This document shows positions 7,400 through 16,477 of a stretch of DNA of 64,000 nt, piece by piece (the stretch's first letter is position 1; the number at the start of each line of letters is the position of its first letter). Position numbers and translations under genes: made by a program. The stretch comes from Erwinia sp. E602 (GTDB lineage Bacteria; Pseudomonadota; Gammaproteobacteria; Enterobacterales; Enterobacteriaceae). The stretch covers positions 3,596,001 through 3,660,000 of the forward strand of contig NZ_CP046582.1 of assembly GCF_018141005.1 (NCBI RefSeq), in the 5' to 3' direction. Below the pieces are notes generated by a model. It was not told the DNA's origin. It saw only the letters and a program-made list of their open reading frames with translations, and did not search any database.

Positions 7400-9202
7400 A
7401 TGAGCATATTCAGTGGCTACACAATCGGTGAATGGCACCAGCACCTCAGCCTGCATGCCAGCGATGCCGCAACGATTTTAACGGACTATCTCGCCTCATT
7501 ACCGTCAGACGATGAGGCGTGGATTTACCGCGCCACGCCGCAGCAGATTACCGATCAGCTGATCCCGCTGCTGGCGCAGCTGCATGACGATCCGCACAGC
7601 CTGCCGCTATTTGGCGTGCCCTTTGCGGTGAAGGACAATATTGATATCGCCGGCTGGCCAACCACCGCCGCCTGCCCGGCGTTCAGCTATCAGGCGCAGC
7701 GTGACGCCAGCGCCGTGGCGCGGCTGAAGGCGAAAGGTGCCATCGTCATCGGCAAAACCAATCTCGACCAGTTCGCCACCGGGCTGGTTGGCGTGCGATC
7801 GCCCTACGGCGCGGTGAAAAACAGCTTTGACCCGCGCTACGTCAGCGGCGGCTCCAGCGCCGGCTCTGCCTCGCTGGTGGCGCGCGGCCTGGTGCCGTTT
7901 GCCCTGGGCACCGACACCGCCGGTTCCGGCCGCGTACCGGCCGGCTTCAATAATATCGTCGGCCTGAAACCCACCAAAGGCTGGCTGTCGGCCAGCGGCG
8001 TGGTACCGGCCTGCCGGCTGAACGACACCCTCTCGGTGTTTGCCCTGACGGTGGCCGATGCCTTCCTGGTTGCCACGCTGGCCGCAGGCGAGGATGCCGC
8101 CGACGCCTATTCACGCCGCGATCCGGCCTGCGCCCCGGCGGCCCTGCCGCCGTCGCCGCTGCTGGCTATCCCGGACGAGGTCACCTTCTTCGGCGACGCG
8201 CAGGCCGGGGCCGCCTGGCAGGCGGCGCTGTCGCAGCTGCAGGCACTGGGCGTGCGTTTCAAAACCATCGACTTCACGCCGTTCTCTCAGCTGGCCGAAC
8301 AGCTTTATACCGGCCCGTGGGTGGCAGAGCGCACCGCGGCGGTGGGTTCGATGCTGGATCGCCCCGGTGAGATGGACCCGACCGTCCACCACATCATCTC
8401 GCAGGGGAAAAAATTCAGCGCGGTGGACGCGTGGAACGCCGAATATCAGCGCGCGGAGCTCAGCCGGCAGATTAACGCCGCGTTAGGTGAGGTCGATGCG
8501 CTGCTGGTCCCCACCTCTCCCACCATTCATACCCTTGACGAGATGCAGCAGGAGCCGGTGCGCTTCAACTCGCAGTTTGGCACCTACACCAACTTCACCA
8601 ACCTCGCCGACCTGGCGGCGCTGGCGCTGCCCGCGCCGTTCCGCGCCGACGGCCTGCCCGCCGGCATCACGCTGATCGCCCCGGCGTGGCATGACCGGGC
8701 GCTGGCGGACTTTGGTCAGCGCTGGCAGCAGCATCTGGCGCTGGCACCGGGTGCCACCGCACGGCCACTGCCTGCCACTGCGACACCGCTGCCCCCTTCA
8801 GCCAGCCACGTGCGCGTTGCCGTCGTCGGCGCGCACCTCAGCGGCATGCCGCTGAATTTCCAGCTCACCAGCCGCCGGGCGGTGTGGGTTGAAGAGACCA
8901 CCACCGCCCCCTGCTACCGGCTGTTTGCCCTGCCGGGCGGACCGGTGAAGAAGCCGGGCCTGATGCGGGCGGATAGCGACAGTGGCCGGGCGATCGTCGT
9001 CGAGCTGTGGGATATCCCGCTGGCGCGCTTCGGCGAGTTTGTCGCCGAGGTCCCGGCGCCGCTGGGCATCGGCAGCCTGACGCTGGCCGATGGCCGGGTG
9101 GTGAAGGGCTTTATCTGTGAAGGGCTGGCGCTGAGCAACGCGCTGGACATTACTGCATCAGGCGGCTGGCGTCACTGGCTGGCCACTGAGGGGAGTCGCT
9201 AA
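7400..9202 (+). CDS. atzF: Allophanate hydrolase
   Basis: A 600-residue amidase-signature enzyme that hydrolyses allophanate, the product of urea carboxylase, to ammonia and CO2 in the cytoplasm. The catalytic Lys78 (FAVKDNIDIAG), the Ser-rich GGSSAGSAS loop near residues 150-157 (cis-Ser) and the nucleophile Ser176 in TDTAGSGRVPA are all present. The C-terminal 130 residues form the extra domain found in AtzF proteins. I start at ATG 7400, which has AGCAGGGA upstream and lies after the predicted sigma-54 transcription start. The stop is separated from the urea carboxylase ATG by only one base, so the genes are co-translated. Length is normal for the bacterial stand-alone enzyme. Confidence 0.93.
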   Translation: MSIFSGYTIGEWHQHLSLHASDAATILTDYLASLPSDDEAWIYRATPQQITDQLIPLLAQLHDDPHSLPLFGVPFAVKDNIDIAGWPTTAACPAFSYQAQRDASAVARLKAKGAIVIGKTNLDQFATGLVGVRSPYGAVKNSFDPRYVSGGSSAGSASLVARGLVPFALGTDTAGSGRVPAGFNNIVGLKPTKGWLSASGVVPACRLNDTLSVFALTVADAFLVATLAAGEDAADAYSRRDPACAPAALPPSPLLAIPDEVTFFGDAQAGAAWQAALSQLQALGVRFKTIDFTPFSQLAEQLYTGPWVAERTAAVGSMLDRPGEMDPTVHHIISQGKKFSAVDAWNAEYQRAELSRQINAALGEVDALLVPTSPTIHTLDEMQQEPVRFNSQFGTYTNFTNLADLAALALPAPFRADGLPAGITLIAPAWHDRALADFGQRWQQHLALAPGATARPLPATATPLPPSASHVRVAVVGAHLSGMPLNFQLTSRRAVWVEETTTAPCYRLFALPGGPVKKPGLMRADSDSGRAIVVELWDIPLARFGEFVAEVPAPLGIGSLTLADGRVVKGFICEGLALSNALDITASGGWRHWLATEGSR

Positions 9203-9203
9203 C

Positions 9204-12200
9204 ATGTTCCATACCGTTCTGATTGCCAACCGCGGTGAAATTGCCTGCCGCGCGATCCGCACCCTGAAACGTCTGGGGATTAAAAGCGTCGCGGTGTTCT
9301 CGGACGCCGACCGCAACGCGCTGCACGTTAAAGACGCCGACGAGGCGATCGCCCTCGGCGGCGACAAGGCCAGCGACAGCTATCTGCGCATTGATAAAAT
9401 CCTTGCCGCCGCGGAGGCCAGCGGCGCGCAGGCGGTGTGGCCCGGCTACGGTTTTCTCTCCGAAAGCCTGGCCTTTGCCGACGCCTGTGAACAGGCCGGA
9501 CTGGTGTTTATTGGCCCGACCGCGCAACAGATCGGCGAGTTCGGCCTGAAGCACCGGGCGCGGGAGCTGGCCGCCGAGGCCGGCGTACCGATGACGCCGG
9601 GCACCCCGCTGCTGGCCTCGCTCGACGCCGCGCTGCTGGCCGCCGCTGAGGTTGGCTATCCGGTGATGCTGAAAAGTACCGCCGGTGGCGGCGGTATCGG
9701 CCTGACCCGCTGTGCCGATGCGGCAGCGCTGAGCCAGGCCTGGGAGAGCGTGCGCCGCCTCGGCGAGCAGTTCTTCAGCGACGCCGGTGTGTTCCTTGAA
9801 CGCTGCATCGATCGCGCCCGGCATATTGAAGTGCAGATCTTTGGTGACGGCCACGGCAAAGTCGTGGCACTGGGCGAGCGCGACTGCTCGCTACAGCGCC
9901 GTAACCAGAAAGTGGTGGAAGAGACCCCGGCTCCGCATCTGCCCGCCGCCACCCGCGACGCGCTGCTGGCCGCCGCGGTGCGCCTGGGTGAGCGGGTCAG
10001 CTACCGCAGCGCCGGCACGGTGGAATTTATCTACGACGCAGAGCAGGACGCGTTTTACTTCCTCGAAGTGAATACCCGCCTGCAGGTGGAGCACCCGGTA
10101 ACCGAGTGCGTCACCGGGCTGGATCTGCTGGCCTGCATGCTGCAGGTGGCGGCCGGCGACGCCATCGACTGGGATCGTCTGCAGCAGCCGCCGCAGGGGG
10201 CCTCGATTGAAGTGCGGCTCTACGCCGAAGATCCGCTGAAAAACTTCCAGCCCAGCCCGGGCACCCTGACCCACGTCAGCTTCCCGCACGACGTGCGCGT
10301 TGACAGCGCGGTAGCCAGCGGCAGCGAGGTGTCGCCGTGGTACGACCCGATGATCGCCAAGCTGATCGTACACGCCGACACCCGCGAGGCGGCGCTGGAG
10401 AAAATGCAGGCGGCGCTGGCCGCCACCCAGCTGCACGGTATCGCCACCAACCTCGACTACCTGCGGCAGATCGTCGCCGCCGACGCGTTTCGCAGCGGCG
10501 AGGTGTGGACGCGCTGGCTCGACGGCTTCAGTGCCGCATCGCCGGTGATTGAGGTGCTGCAGCCCGGTACCTTCAGCACCGTTCAGGATTACCCCGGCCG
10601 CCTCGGCTACTGGGATATCGGCGTGCCGCCCTCCGGGCCGATGGATGACCAGGCGTTCCGGCTGGCCAACCGCATTGTTGGCAACCATGCCGCCGCCGCC
10701 GGGCTGGAGTTTACCCTGCAGGGCCCGACGCTGCGCTTCCACAGCGCGGCGCTGATCGCCCTGACCGGTGCCGACTGCCCGGCAGACCTTGACGGCCAGC
10801 CCGTGGCGTACTGGCAGCCGGTGCAGGTCAGGGCCGGGCAGACGCTGACGCTGGGCCGCGCACAGCAGGGCTGCCGCACCTATCTGGCGGTGAGAAACGG
10901 CCTTGACGTGCCCGAGTACCTCGGCAGCCGCGCCACCTTTACCCTCGGCCAGTTCGGCGGCCACGCCGGGCGCACGCTGCGGGTGGCAGATATGCTGCCC
11001 GTCTCGCAGCCGCAGCTGGCCGCCTGCACCACCCCGGCCCCGGTCAGCGAACCGCAGGCGATGGCGGCGGCGCTGGTGCCGGAGTACGGCGACCTGTGGC
11101 GCATCGGCGTGCTGTACGGCCCGCACGGCGCGCCGGACTTCTTTACCCAGGCCGCTATCGATGAATTTTTCGCCAGCGACTGGCAGGTGCATTACAACTC
11201 CAACCGGCTGGGGGTGCGGCTGGTCGGCCCGAAACCGGACTGGGCGCGCGCCGACGGCGGTGAAGCCGGGCTGCACCCCTCCAACGTGCACGACTGCGAA
11301 TACGCCATCGGCGCGATCAACTTTACCGGCGACTTCCCGGTGATCCTCACCCATGACGGCCCGAGCCTCGGCGGGTTTGTCTGCCCGGTGACCATCGCCC
11401 GCGCCGAGCTGTGGAAAGTGGGCCAGGTGAAGCCGGGCGACCGCATTCGCTTCCACCCGATTAGCGCCGAAGAGGCGGTGGCGCTGGAACAGGCGCAGGC
11501 GCGAACCATTGACACACTGCGCCCGGCCGGCATCAAAACCTTCCCGCCGGTGTCGCTGGCCGATACCGCGCTCGGCTCGGCCACGCTGCTGGCCGCCCGC
11601 CCGGCAACCGCCACCACGCCACGCGCCGTCTGGCGCCAGGCCGGGGATAACTACGTGCTGATCGAGTACGGCGATAACGTGATGGACCTGGCGCTGCGCC
11701 TGCGCATTTACCTGCTGATGAACGCGCTGCAGGCGCAGGCGGTGGCCGGGATCGAAGAGCTGTCGCCGGGGGTACGTTCGCTGCAGGTGCGCTACGACAG
11801 CCGGGTGCTCAGCCAGAGCACGCTGATCGCCCTGCTGCTGGAGACCGAAACCACGCTGGGTGACGTCAGCCGGCTAAAGGTTCCGTCACGCATCGTCTGG
11901 CTGCCGATGGCCTTTGAAGACAGCGCCACCCTCGGCGCGGTGGAGCGCTACCGGGAGACCGTCTGCGACCGCGCGCCCTGGCTGCCCAACAACGTCGATT
12001 TTCTGCAGCGCATCAACGGCCTGGCCGATCGCGACGCGGTGCGCGAGATCCTGTTCGACGCCAGCTATCTGATCCTCGGCCTCGGCGACGTCTATCTCGG
12101 TGCGCCCTGCGCGGTGCCGATCGATCCGCGCCACCGCCTGCTCAGCTCCAAATACAGCCCGGCGCGCACCTTTACCGCCGAAGGCACCGTCGGCATCGGC

Positions 12201-12821
12201 GGCATGTATATGTGCATCTACGGCATGGACTCCCCCGGCGGCTATCAGCTGGTCGGCCGCACCCTGCCGATCTGGAACCGCTATCTGCATAACCCGCAGT
12301 TTGCCGAAGGTCAGCCGTGGCTGCTGCGCTTCTTTGACCAGGTGCGTTTCTACCCGGTCAGCGAAAGCGAGCTGACGCAGCTGCGCGACGATTTCCGCGC
12401 CGGGCGTGCCACGGTGCGCATTGAAGAGACGCAGTTTGATTTTGCCGAACATCAGCGTTTCCTGGCCGACAACGCCCCGGCGATCGACGCCTTCCGCCAG
12501 CGCCAGAGCGCGGCGTTTGAGCAGGAGGTGGCGCTGTGGGCGGAGAGCGATCTGACCCTGCCTGCCGGGGACCAGCCGCTCAGCGACGCGGCAGCGCAGG
12601 AGGAGGGAGCCATGCCGGTGCAGGCCGATCTCAACGGCAATATCTGGAAGGTGCTGGTGCAGCCGGGCGACGAAATCGCGGTCGGCCAGACGCTGGTGAT
12701 CGTTGAGGCGATGAAGATGGAGCTGGCGATCGTGGCTGAACGGGCCGGACGCGTGAAGCGCATCGCCTGCGTCCCCGGTCGTCCGGTCAGCCCGGGCGAT
12801 ACCCTGCTGTGGCTGGAGTAA
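9204..12821 (+). CDS. uca: Urea carboxylase
   Basis: A 1205-residue biotin-dependent multidomain enzyme that carboxylates urea to allophanate using ATP and bicarbonate. Residues 1-450 are the biotin carboxylase domain (GEIACRAIRTLKRLG at the start, Gly-rich ATP loop STAGGGGIGLTR, EVNTRLQVEHPVTE). Residues about 450-770 and 790-1090 correspond to the KipA- and KipI-like halves of the carboxyltransferase (for example GYWDIGVPPSGPMDDQAF and GIGGMYMCIYGMDSPGG). The C-terminal biotin carrier domain has VEAMKMEL with Lys1171 as biotinylation site. It is complete, with no frameshift. Together with allophanate hydrolase it replaces urease; the downstream UrtABCDE transporter delivers the substrate. 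Confidence 0.95.
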   Translation: MFHTVLIANRGEIACRAIRTLKRLGIKSVAVFSDADRNALHVKDADEAIALGGDKASDSYLRIDKILAAAEASGAQAVWPGYGFLSESLAFADACEQAGLVFIGPTAQQIGEFGLKHRARELAAEAGVPMTPGTPLLASLDAALLAAAEVGYPVMLKSTAGGGGIGLTRCADAAALSQAWESVRRLGEQFFSDAGVFLERCIDRARHIEVQIFGDGHGKVVALGERDCSLQRRNQKVVEETPAPHLPAATRDALLAAAVRLGERVSYRSAGTVEFIYDAEQDAFYFLEVNTRLQVEHPVTECVTGLDLLACMLQVAAGDAIDWDRLQQPPQGASIEVRLYAEDPLKNFQPSPGTLTHVSFPHDVRVDSAVASGSEVSPWYDPMIAKLIVHADTREAALEKMQAALAATQLHGIATNLDYLRQIVAADAFRSGEVWTRWLDGFSAASPVIEVLQPGTFSTVQDYPGRLGYWDIGVPPSGPMDDQAFRLANRIVGNHAAAAGLEFTLQGPTLRFHSAALIALTGADCPADLDGQPVAYWQPVQVRAGQTLTLGRAQQGCRTYLAVRNGLDVPEYLGSRATFTLGQFGGHAGRTLRVADMLPVSQPQLAACTTPAPVSEPQAMAAALVPEYGDLWRIGVLYGPHGAPDFFTQAAIDEFFASDWQVHYNSNRLGVRLVGPKPDWARADGGEAGLHPSNVHDCEYAIGAINFTGDFPVILTHDGPSLGGFVCPVTIARAELWKVGQVKPGDRIRFHPISAEEAVALEQAQARTIDTLRPAGIKTFPPVSLADTALGSATLLAARPATATTPRAVWRQAGDNYVLIEYGDNVMDLALRLRIYLLMNALQAQAVAGIEELSPGVRSLQVRYDSRVLSQSTLIALLLETETTLGDVSRLKVPSRIVWLPMAFEDSATLGAVERYRETVCDRAPWLPNNVDFLQRINGLADRDAVREILFDASYLILGLGDVYLGAPCAVPIDPRHRLLSSKYSPARTFTAEGTVGIGGMYMCIYGMDSPGGYQLVGRTLPIWNRYLHNPQFAEGQPWLLRFFDQVRFYPVSESELTQLRDDFRAGRATVRIEETQFDFAEHQRFLADNAPAIDAFRQRQSAAFEQEVALWAESDLTLPAGDQPLSDAAAQEEGAMPVQADLNGNIWKVLVQPGDEIAVGQTLVIVEAMKMELAIVAERAGRVKRIACVPGRPVSPGDTLLWLE

Positions 12822-12824
12822 CGG

Positions 12825-13532
12825 ATGAATATGACCACCGCCGCCACGCGCGGCAAAGCGCGCCCGGAGGCGCTGGCCGAACGGGTCTATCAGGCGCTGA
12901 AAAACGACATCTTTGAGTTTCGTCTGATGCCCGGCGACCGCTTCAGTGAAAACGCCATCGCCGAACGGCTCTCCGTCAGCCGCACGCCGGTGCGCCAGGC
13001 GCTGTTCCGGCTGGAACGCGAGGGTTACGTCGAAGTGTGGTTCCGCAGCGGCTGGCAGGTCAGGCCGTTCGACTTCGCCTGGTTCGACGAACTGTACGAC
13101 CTGCGCACGGTGCTGGAGTGCGAGGCGCTGCGCCGCCTGTGCGCCCTGCCCGCCGCGCGGTGCGCCAGCCTGCTGCGCGACCAGCAGCAGTTCTGGTGCG
13201 GGCAGCCGCCGCTCAGCGATGGCAAAAGCGTCTCGCTGCTCGATGAGGCGTTTCATCAGGCGCTGGTGGTGGCCGCCGGTAACCAGCAGATGGCGCTGGT
13301 TCACGCGGAACTGACTGAAAAAATTCGCATTATCCGTCGTCTGGACTTCACCCGCGACGACCGTATTGCGGCGACGTATCACGAACACGCGCTGATCCTC
13401 GGCGCTGTTTTCCGCCAGCAGAGTGAGGAGGCACAGCAGATACTGACTGACCATATCGCCGTCAGCAGAGCAGAAGTCAGGAACATTACCTTACACCGGC
13501 TGCAGCAGGCCCGGTTGCAAACCACCGACTAA
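12825..13532 (+). CDS. GntR-family regulator (FCD type) of the urea operon
   Basis: A 235-residue regulator with an N-terminal winged helix (ALAERVYQALKNDIFEFRL, then ENAIAERLSVSRTPVRQALF, the GntR recognition helix) and an all-helical C-terminal FCD effector domain carrying a DEAFHQALVVAAGN segment. It starts three bases after the urea carboxylase stop and precedes urtA by 27 bp, so it belongs to the operon. It probably senses urea or allophanate-related metabolites and tunes the same operon; that is inferred from position. No operator could be assigned with certainty. Confidence 0.85.
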   Translation: MNMTTAATRGKARPEALAERVYQALKNDIFEFRLMPGDRFSENAIAERLSVSRTPVRQALFRLEREGYVEVWFRSGWQVRPFDFAWFDELYDLRTVLECEALRRLCALPAARCASLLRDQQQFWCGQPPLSDGKSVSLLDEAFHQALVVAAGNQQMALVHAELTEKIRIIRRLDFTRDDRIAATYHEHALILGAVFRQQSEEAQQILTDHIAVSRAEVRNITLHRLQQARLQTTD

Positions 13533-13559
13533 CACACAGACCGTTCAGGGGACAGACCA

Positions 13560-14828
13560 ATGAAGAGACGTACGTTGCTTAAGGCTTTTGCACTTTCCGC
13601 CACCGTGGTCAGTATGGGACTTTCCTGGGGCGTGCAGGCGGCTGACACCATCAGAGTCGGCATTATGCACTCCCTCTCCGGCACCATGGCGATTTCGGAG
13701 ACGCCGCTGAAGGACGTGGCGCTGATGACCATCGACGAGATCAACGCCAGAGGCGGCGTATTAGGCAAAAAGCTGGAGCCGGTGGTGGTTGACCCGGCCT
13801 CCAACTGGCCGCTGTTTGCTGAAAAAGCGCGCCAGCTGCTGAGCCAGGATAAAGCGGCGGTGGTGTTTGGCTGCTGGACCTCGGTGTCGCGTAAGTCGGT
13901 GCTGCCGGTATTTGAAGAGCTGAACGGGCTGCTGTTCTACCCGGTGCAGTATGAAGGGGAAGAGATGTCGCCGAACGTGTTCTACACCGGCGCGGCACCG
14001 AACCAGCAGGCGATCCCGGCGGTGGAGTACCTGATGAGCGAGGATGGCGGCAGCGCCAGACGCTTCTTCCTGCTGGGCACCGACTACGTCTACCCGCGCA
14101 CCACCAACAAGATCCTGCGCGCCTTCCTGCACAGCAAAGGCGTGAAGGAGAGCGATATCGAGGAGGTCTATACGCCGTTTGGTTACAGCGACTATCAGAC
14201 CATCGTCGCCAATATCAAGAAGTTCGCGGCGGGCGGTAAAACGGCGGTGATCTCGACGGTGAACGGTGACTCCAACGTGCCGTTCTACAAAGAGCTGGCG
14301 AACCAGGGCGTTAAGGCGACCGATATCCCGGTGATGGCCTTCTCGGTGGGCGAAGAGGAGCTGCGCGGCATCGATACCAAACCGCTGGTCGGCCAGCTGG
14401 CGGCCTGGAACTACTTCGAATCGCTGGATAACCCGACCAACAAACAGTTCGTCGCCGCCTGGCGTGCTTACGCCAAAGCGCACAAGCTGCCGAACGCCGA
14501 CACCGTGGTGACTAACGATCCGATGGAAGCCACCTGGGCAGGCATTCATATGTGGGCACAGGCGGTTGAAAAAGCCGGCACCACCGACGTCGATAAGGTG
14601 CGCGCGGCGATGGCCGGGCAGACCGTCACCGCACCGGATGGCTTTACGCTGACCATGGACGCCACCAACCACCACCTGCACAAGCCGGTGATGATTGGCG
14701 AAGTGGAAGAGAACGGCCAGTTCAACGTGGTGTGGCAGACCGATAAACCGGTACGCGCCCAGCCGTGGAGCCCGTATATCGCCGGCAATGACAAAAAGTC
14801 CGACAGCCCGGTGAAAACCGTGCAGTAG
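13560..14828 (+). CDS. urtA: Urea ABC transporter, substrate-binding protein
   Basis: A 422-residue periplasmic type I binding protein of the urea/amide family. It begins with a signal peptide containing a twin-arginine-like MKRRTLLKAF and ending near VQA-ADT. The mature protein has the family segments IRVGIMHSLSGTMAISETPL and FGCWTSVSRKSVLPVFEELN, which is typical of UrtA/FmdD proteins. It captures urea for the UrtBC channel. A strong hairpin follows the gene, which is common after binding-protein genes, as they need higher expression than the membrane parts. GntR precedes it and urtB follows after 86 bp. Confidence 0.93.
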   Translation: MKRRTLLKAFALSATVVSMGLSWGVQAADTIRVGIMHSLSGTMAISETPLKDVALMTIDEINARGGVLGKKLEPVVVDPASNWPLFAEKARQLLSQDKAAVVFGCWTSVSRKSVLPVFEELNGLLFYPVQYEGEEMSPNVFYTGAAPNQQAIPAVEYLMSEDGGSARRFFLLGTDYVYPRTTNKILRAFLHSKGVKESDIEEVYTPFGYSDYQTIVANIKKFAAGGKTAVISTVNGDSNVPFYKELANQGVKATDIPVMAFSVGEEELRGIDTKPLVGQLAAWNYFESLDNPTNKQFVAAWRAYAKAHKLPNADTVVTNDPMEATWAGIHMWAQAVEKAGTTDVDKVRAAMAGQTVTAPDGFTLTMDATNHHLHKPVMIGEVEENGQFNVVWQTDKPVRAQPWSPYIAGNDKKSDSPVKTVQ

Positions 14829-14835
14829 TCCGGTT

Positions 14836-14858
14836 ACGCCCCCGTACTGCGGGGGCGT
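14836..14858 (+). terminator. Attenuating hairpin between urtA and urtB
   Basis: Perfect 8-bp stem ACGCCCCC / GGGGGCGT with a 7-base loop, eight bases after the urtA stop, without a proper T-run. A second hairpin (GGGCC/GGCCC) follows directly. Together they can reduce read-through or protect the 3' end of the urtA message. Confidence 0.65.
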
Positions 14859-14914
14859 CCGCGACGGGCCGACAGCGGCCCGCTCTTCTGTTTCTTCGTC
14901 ATCAGGGTCAATCT

Positions 14915-16477
14915 ATGACAATACGTCTGTTCTTTATCAGCCTGCTGCTGCTGCCTCTGCTGGCGCGTGCGGGCGACGGTGCCAGCTTCGCGGCGGCCAG
15001 CCGCAGCCAGCAGGCAGCGCTGCTGCAGCAGTGGGCGGCCGCGCCGGAGGCCAGCCGCCTGCCGCTGCTGAATGCGCTCAGGGCCGAAAGCGTAGTGACC
15101 GATGCCAGCCATCAGCCGTTTAACCAGGCCGGCGATCGCCTGCTGCCGCTGGACAGCGCCGCGCAGCCGAACGGTGAAACTAAAAAGCTGTTTATGAACA
15201 ACCGACTGCGCGGGCTGATTGCCGGCGCACTGGCCGCCCACCAGCTGGTCAGCCCGGACGCAGAAGTACGCCTGCGCGCCGCGCGTCAGCTGCAAAACGA
15301 CGCCGCAGCCGACCAGCTGCCGCTGCTGACCCGGCGCCTGAGCACAGAGCGCGATCCGCGGGTGCAGGCGGCGCTGGGCCTGGCGATCGCAACCCGCAAC
15401 CTGCACGACGGCGATGCGCTGGTGCGGCTGCAGGCGGTGAAACTGCTCGCGGCCTCCGGTGACCCGGCGATGCAGGCCAGCCTGCAGCGGCTGACGCAGC
15501 CGGGCGCGGAGCCGGAGGCGATGGTGCGTGACGCCGCCGCCGACGGCCTGCAACAGCTTAAAGACAGCCTGAAATGGGGCGACCTGCTCGGCCAGGCCTT
15601 CAGCGGCCTGTCGCTCGGCTCGATCCTGCTGCTGGCGGCGCTCGGCCTCGCCATCACCTACGGCCTGCTCGGGGTGATCAATATGGCGCACGGCGAGATG
15701 CTGATGCTCGGTGCCTACGCCACCTGGGCGGTGCAGAACCTGTTTCAGCAGTTTGCGCCGCAGTGGCTGGCGTGGTACCCGCTGCTGGCGCTGCCGGTGG
15801 CCTTTTTCATCACCGCCGCCATCGGCATGCTGCTGGAGCGGACGGTGATCCGTCATCTGTACGGCCGCCCGCTGGAGACGCTGCTGGCCACCTGGGGCAT
15901 CAGCCTGATGCTGATCCAGCTGGTGCGCATGCTGTCTGGCGCGCAGAACCTGGAAGTGGCCAATCCGCCGTGGCTCTCCGGCGGCCTGCAGGTGCTGCCG
16001 AACCTGGTGCTGCCGTGGAACCGCATCGCGGTGATCCTGTTTGTGATTGCGGTGCTGGTGCTGACCTGGCTGCTGCTCAACCGCACGCGGCTGGGGATGA
16101 ACGTCCGCGCCGTCACCCAGAACCGGGCGATGGCCGACTGCTGCGGCGTGCCCACCGGCCGCGTCGACATGCTGGCGTTTGGCCTCGGTTCCGGCATTGC
16201 CGGGCTGGGCGGCGTGGCGCTGTCGCAGCTGGGCAACGTCGGGCCGGAGCTGGGCCAGGGCTATATCATCGACTCCTTCCTGGTGGTGGTGCTTGGCGGG
16301 GTCGGCCAGCTGGCGGGCACCGTGGTCGCCGCGCTCGGCCTCGGTATTCTCAACAAGGTGCTGGAGCCGCAGGTCGGCGCGGTGCTGGGCAAAATCCTGA
16401 TCCTGATGCTGATCGTGCTGTTTATTCAGAAACGACCGCAGGGGCTGTTTGCTATGAAAGGAAGGGTGACGGACTGA
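14915..16477 (+). CDS. urtB: Urea ABC transporter, permease subunit 1
   Basis: A 520-residue protein. After a signal sequence (LFFISLLLLPLLARAG) comes a roughly 190-residue periplasmic part built of Ala/Leu-rich helices (DPRVQAALGLAIATRNLHDG and similar HEAT-like repeats). The rest is a LivH-type permease with about eight membrane helices and the conserved GLAITYGLLGVINMAHGEM loop. This architecture, an extended N-terminus fused to a LivH domain, is characteristic of UrtB. The stop overlaps the start of urtC (TGATG). With UrtC it forms the inner-membrane channel powered by UrtD and UrtE. Confidence 0.93.
   Translation: MTIRLFFISLLLLPLLARAGDGASFAAASRSQQAALLQQWAAAPEASRLPLLNALRAESVVTDASHQPFNQAGDRLLPLDSAAQPNGETKKLFMNNRLRGLIAGALAAHQLVSPDAEVRLRAARQLQNDAAADQLPLLTRRLSTERDPRVQAALGLAIATRNLHDGDALVRLQAVKLLAASGDPAMQASLQRLTQPGAEPEAMVRDAAADGLQQLKDSLKWGDLLGQAFSGLSLGSILLLAALGLAITYGLLGVINMAHGEMLMLGAYATWAVQNLFQQFAPQWLAWYPLLALPVAFFITAAIGMLLERTVIRHLYGRPLETLLATWGISLMLIQLVRMLSGAQNLEVANPPWLSGGLQVLPNLVLPWNRIAVILFVIAVLVLTWLLLNRTRLGMNVRAVTQNRAMADCCGVPTGRVDMLAFGLGSGIAGLGGVALSQLGNVGPELGQGYIIDSFLVVVLGGVGQLAGTVVAALGLGILNKVLEPQVGAVLGKILILMLIVLFIQKRPQGLFAMKGRVTD

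Noticed and set aside
9891..11456. 521-codon minus-strand frame inside urea carboxylase
   Set aside because: Antisense shadow produced by the high third-position G+C of the real gene; composition is Arg/Gly/His-rich without domains.
15574..16476. Extended N-terminus of urtC
   Set aside because: Open frame continues upstream but lies out of phase within urtB; the real urtC start at 16477 overlaps the urtB stop.
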